From NCBI GenBank assembly GCA_942493245.1, contig OW818685.1, positions 3,720,001 to 3,784,000 on the forward strand: a stretch of 64,000 bases of DNA, read 5' to 3'. Origin of the DNA: DAOPYU01 sp942493245. Lineage in GTDB: Bacteria > Sumerlaeota > Sumerlaeia > UBA8349. Position numbers and translations under genes: made by a program. Shown here piece by piece: positions 63,910 to 64,000 of this stretch. The notes below the pieces were generated by a model. It saw only the letters and a program-made list of their open reading frames with translations, did not search any database and was not told where the DNA came from. Each line of letters starts with the position of its first letter. Within the stretch, counting starts at the first letter, position 1.

Positions 63910-64000
63910 ATGAAGCGTTTTTTTCTGTTGTTGTTCACGTTGTCGTTTCTGGTGGCGATGACGGGCGGGTGCGCGTTGTTCGAGCATGACGACAAGGACA
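63910..64000 (+). CDS. Lipoprotein, 5' end only
   Basis: At least 30 codons starting MKRFFLLLFTLSFLVAMTGG then C, a lipoprotein signal peptide with the lipobox cysteine about residue 21, followed by acidic residues (EHDDKD). GGGAG lies upstream. It runs off the window, so its function is not visible. The gap 63737-63909 shows no gene. Confidence 0.7.
   Translation, partial: MKRFFLLLFTLSFLVAMTGGCALFEHDDKD

Overview
The window is bacterial. Secreted dipeptidyl peptidase S46, giant multidomain secreted proteins with GLUG, InlB-type and choice-of-anchor beta-helix repeats, and FGE-like C-type-lectin-fold proteins suggest a member of the PVC superphylum or a relative (Kiritimatiellota/Lentisphaerota-like). 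That placement is inferred from gene style only.

The window is a chromosome interrupted by one large integrated element. Left chromosome (1-5567): the N-terminal 684 codons of an S46 peptidase, a chemoreceptor with a duplicated sensor module, and a hairpin that was probably the terminator of a tRNA-Thr gene. Right chromosome (60316-64000): the rest of tRNA-Thr(GGT), a xylose-isomerase family protein, a secreted propeller-like protein and the start of a lipoprotein gene. Between them, a perfect 49-bp direct repeat (5568-5616 and 60267-60315) made of the 3' part of the tRNA bounds an element of about 54.7 kb with a tyrosine integrase just inside its left end.

Inside the element, left to right: (a) integrase; (b) a toxin-antitoxin-chaperone (HigB-HigA-SecB-like) module; (c) a type I restriction-modification operon (hsdM, hsdS, hsdR) with a nucleotidyltransferase and an HNH nuclease between hsdS and hsdR; (d) a decayed phage packaging module (HNH, terminase tail, small conserved ORF, broken portal) interrupted by a small AT-rich cassette carrying a trypsin-like protease; (e) about 20 kb of leftward secreted-protein genes: an RCC1 propeller protein, a lipase-like protein, two FGE/C-type-lectin-fold proteins with DGR-like variable ends, a relic of the DGR accessory gene avd, and a 3640-residue M23-peptidase/adhesin; (f) a leftward phage/plasmid-like replication region with ArdC, many small ORFs, a cluster of 10-12-bp iteron-like repeats, a MazZ-like nucleotide pyrophosphohydrolase, a primase-polymerase/helicase and an excisionase-like HTH protein; (g) a second FGE-protein plus lipase cassette facing the right end.

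The element looks like an integrative phage-plasmid or satellite whose structural genes have decayed and whose cargo is defence/stability functions (TAC, type I RM, ArdC) and surface or exported proteins. The most striking signal is that the last 26 codons of two adjacent FGE-like genes differ almost only in first and second codon positions while their flanks are nearly identical. This is the footprint of diversity-generating retroelement mutagenesis, and an avd relic lies in the expected place. I see no reverse transcriptase or template repeat in the window.
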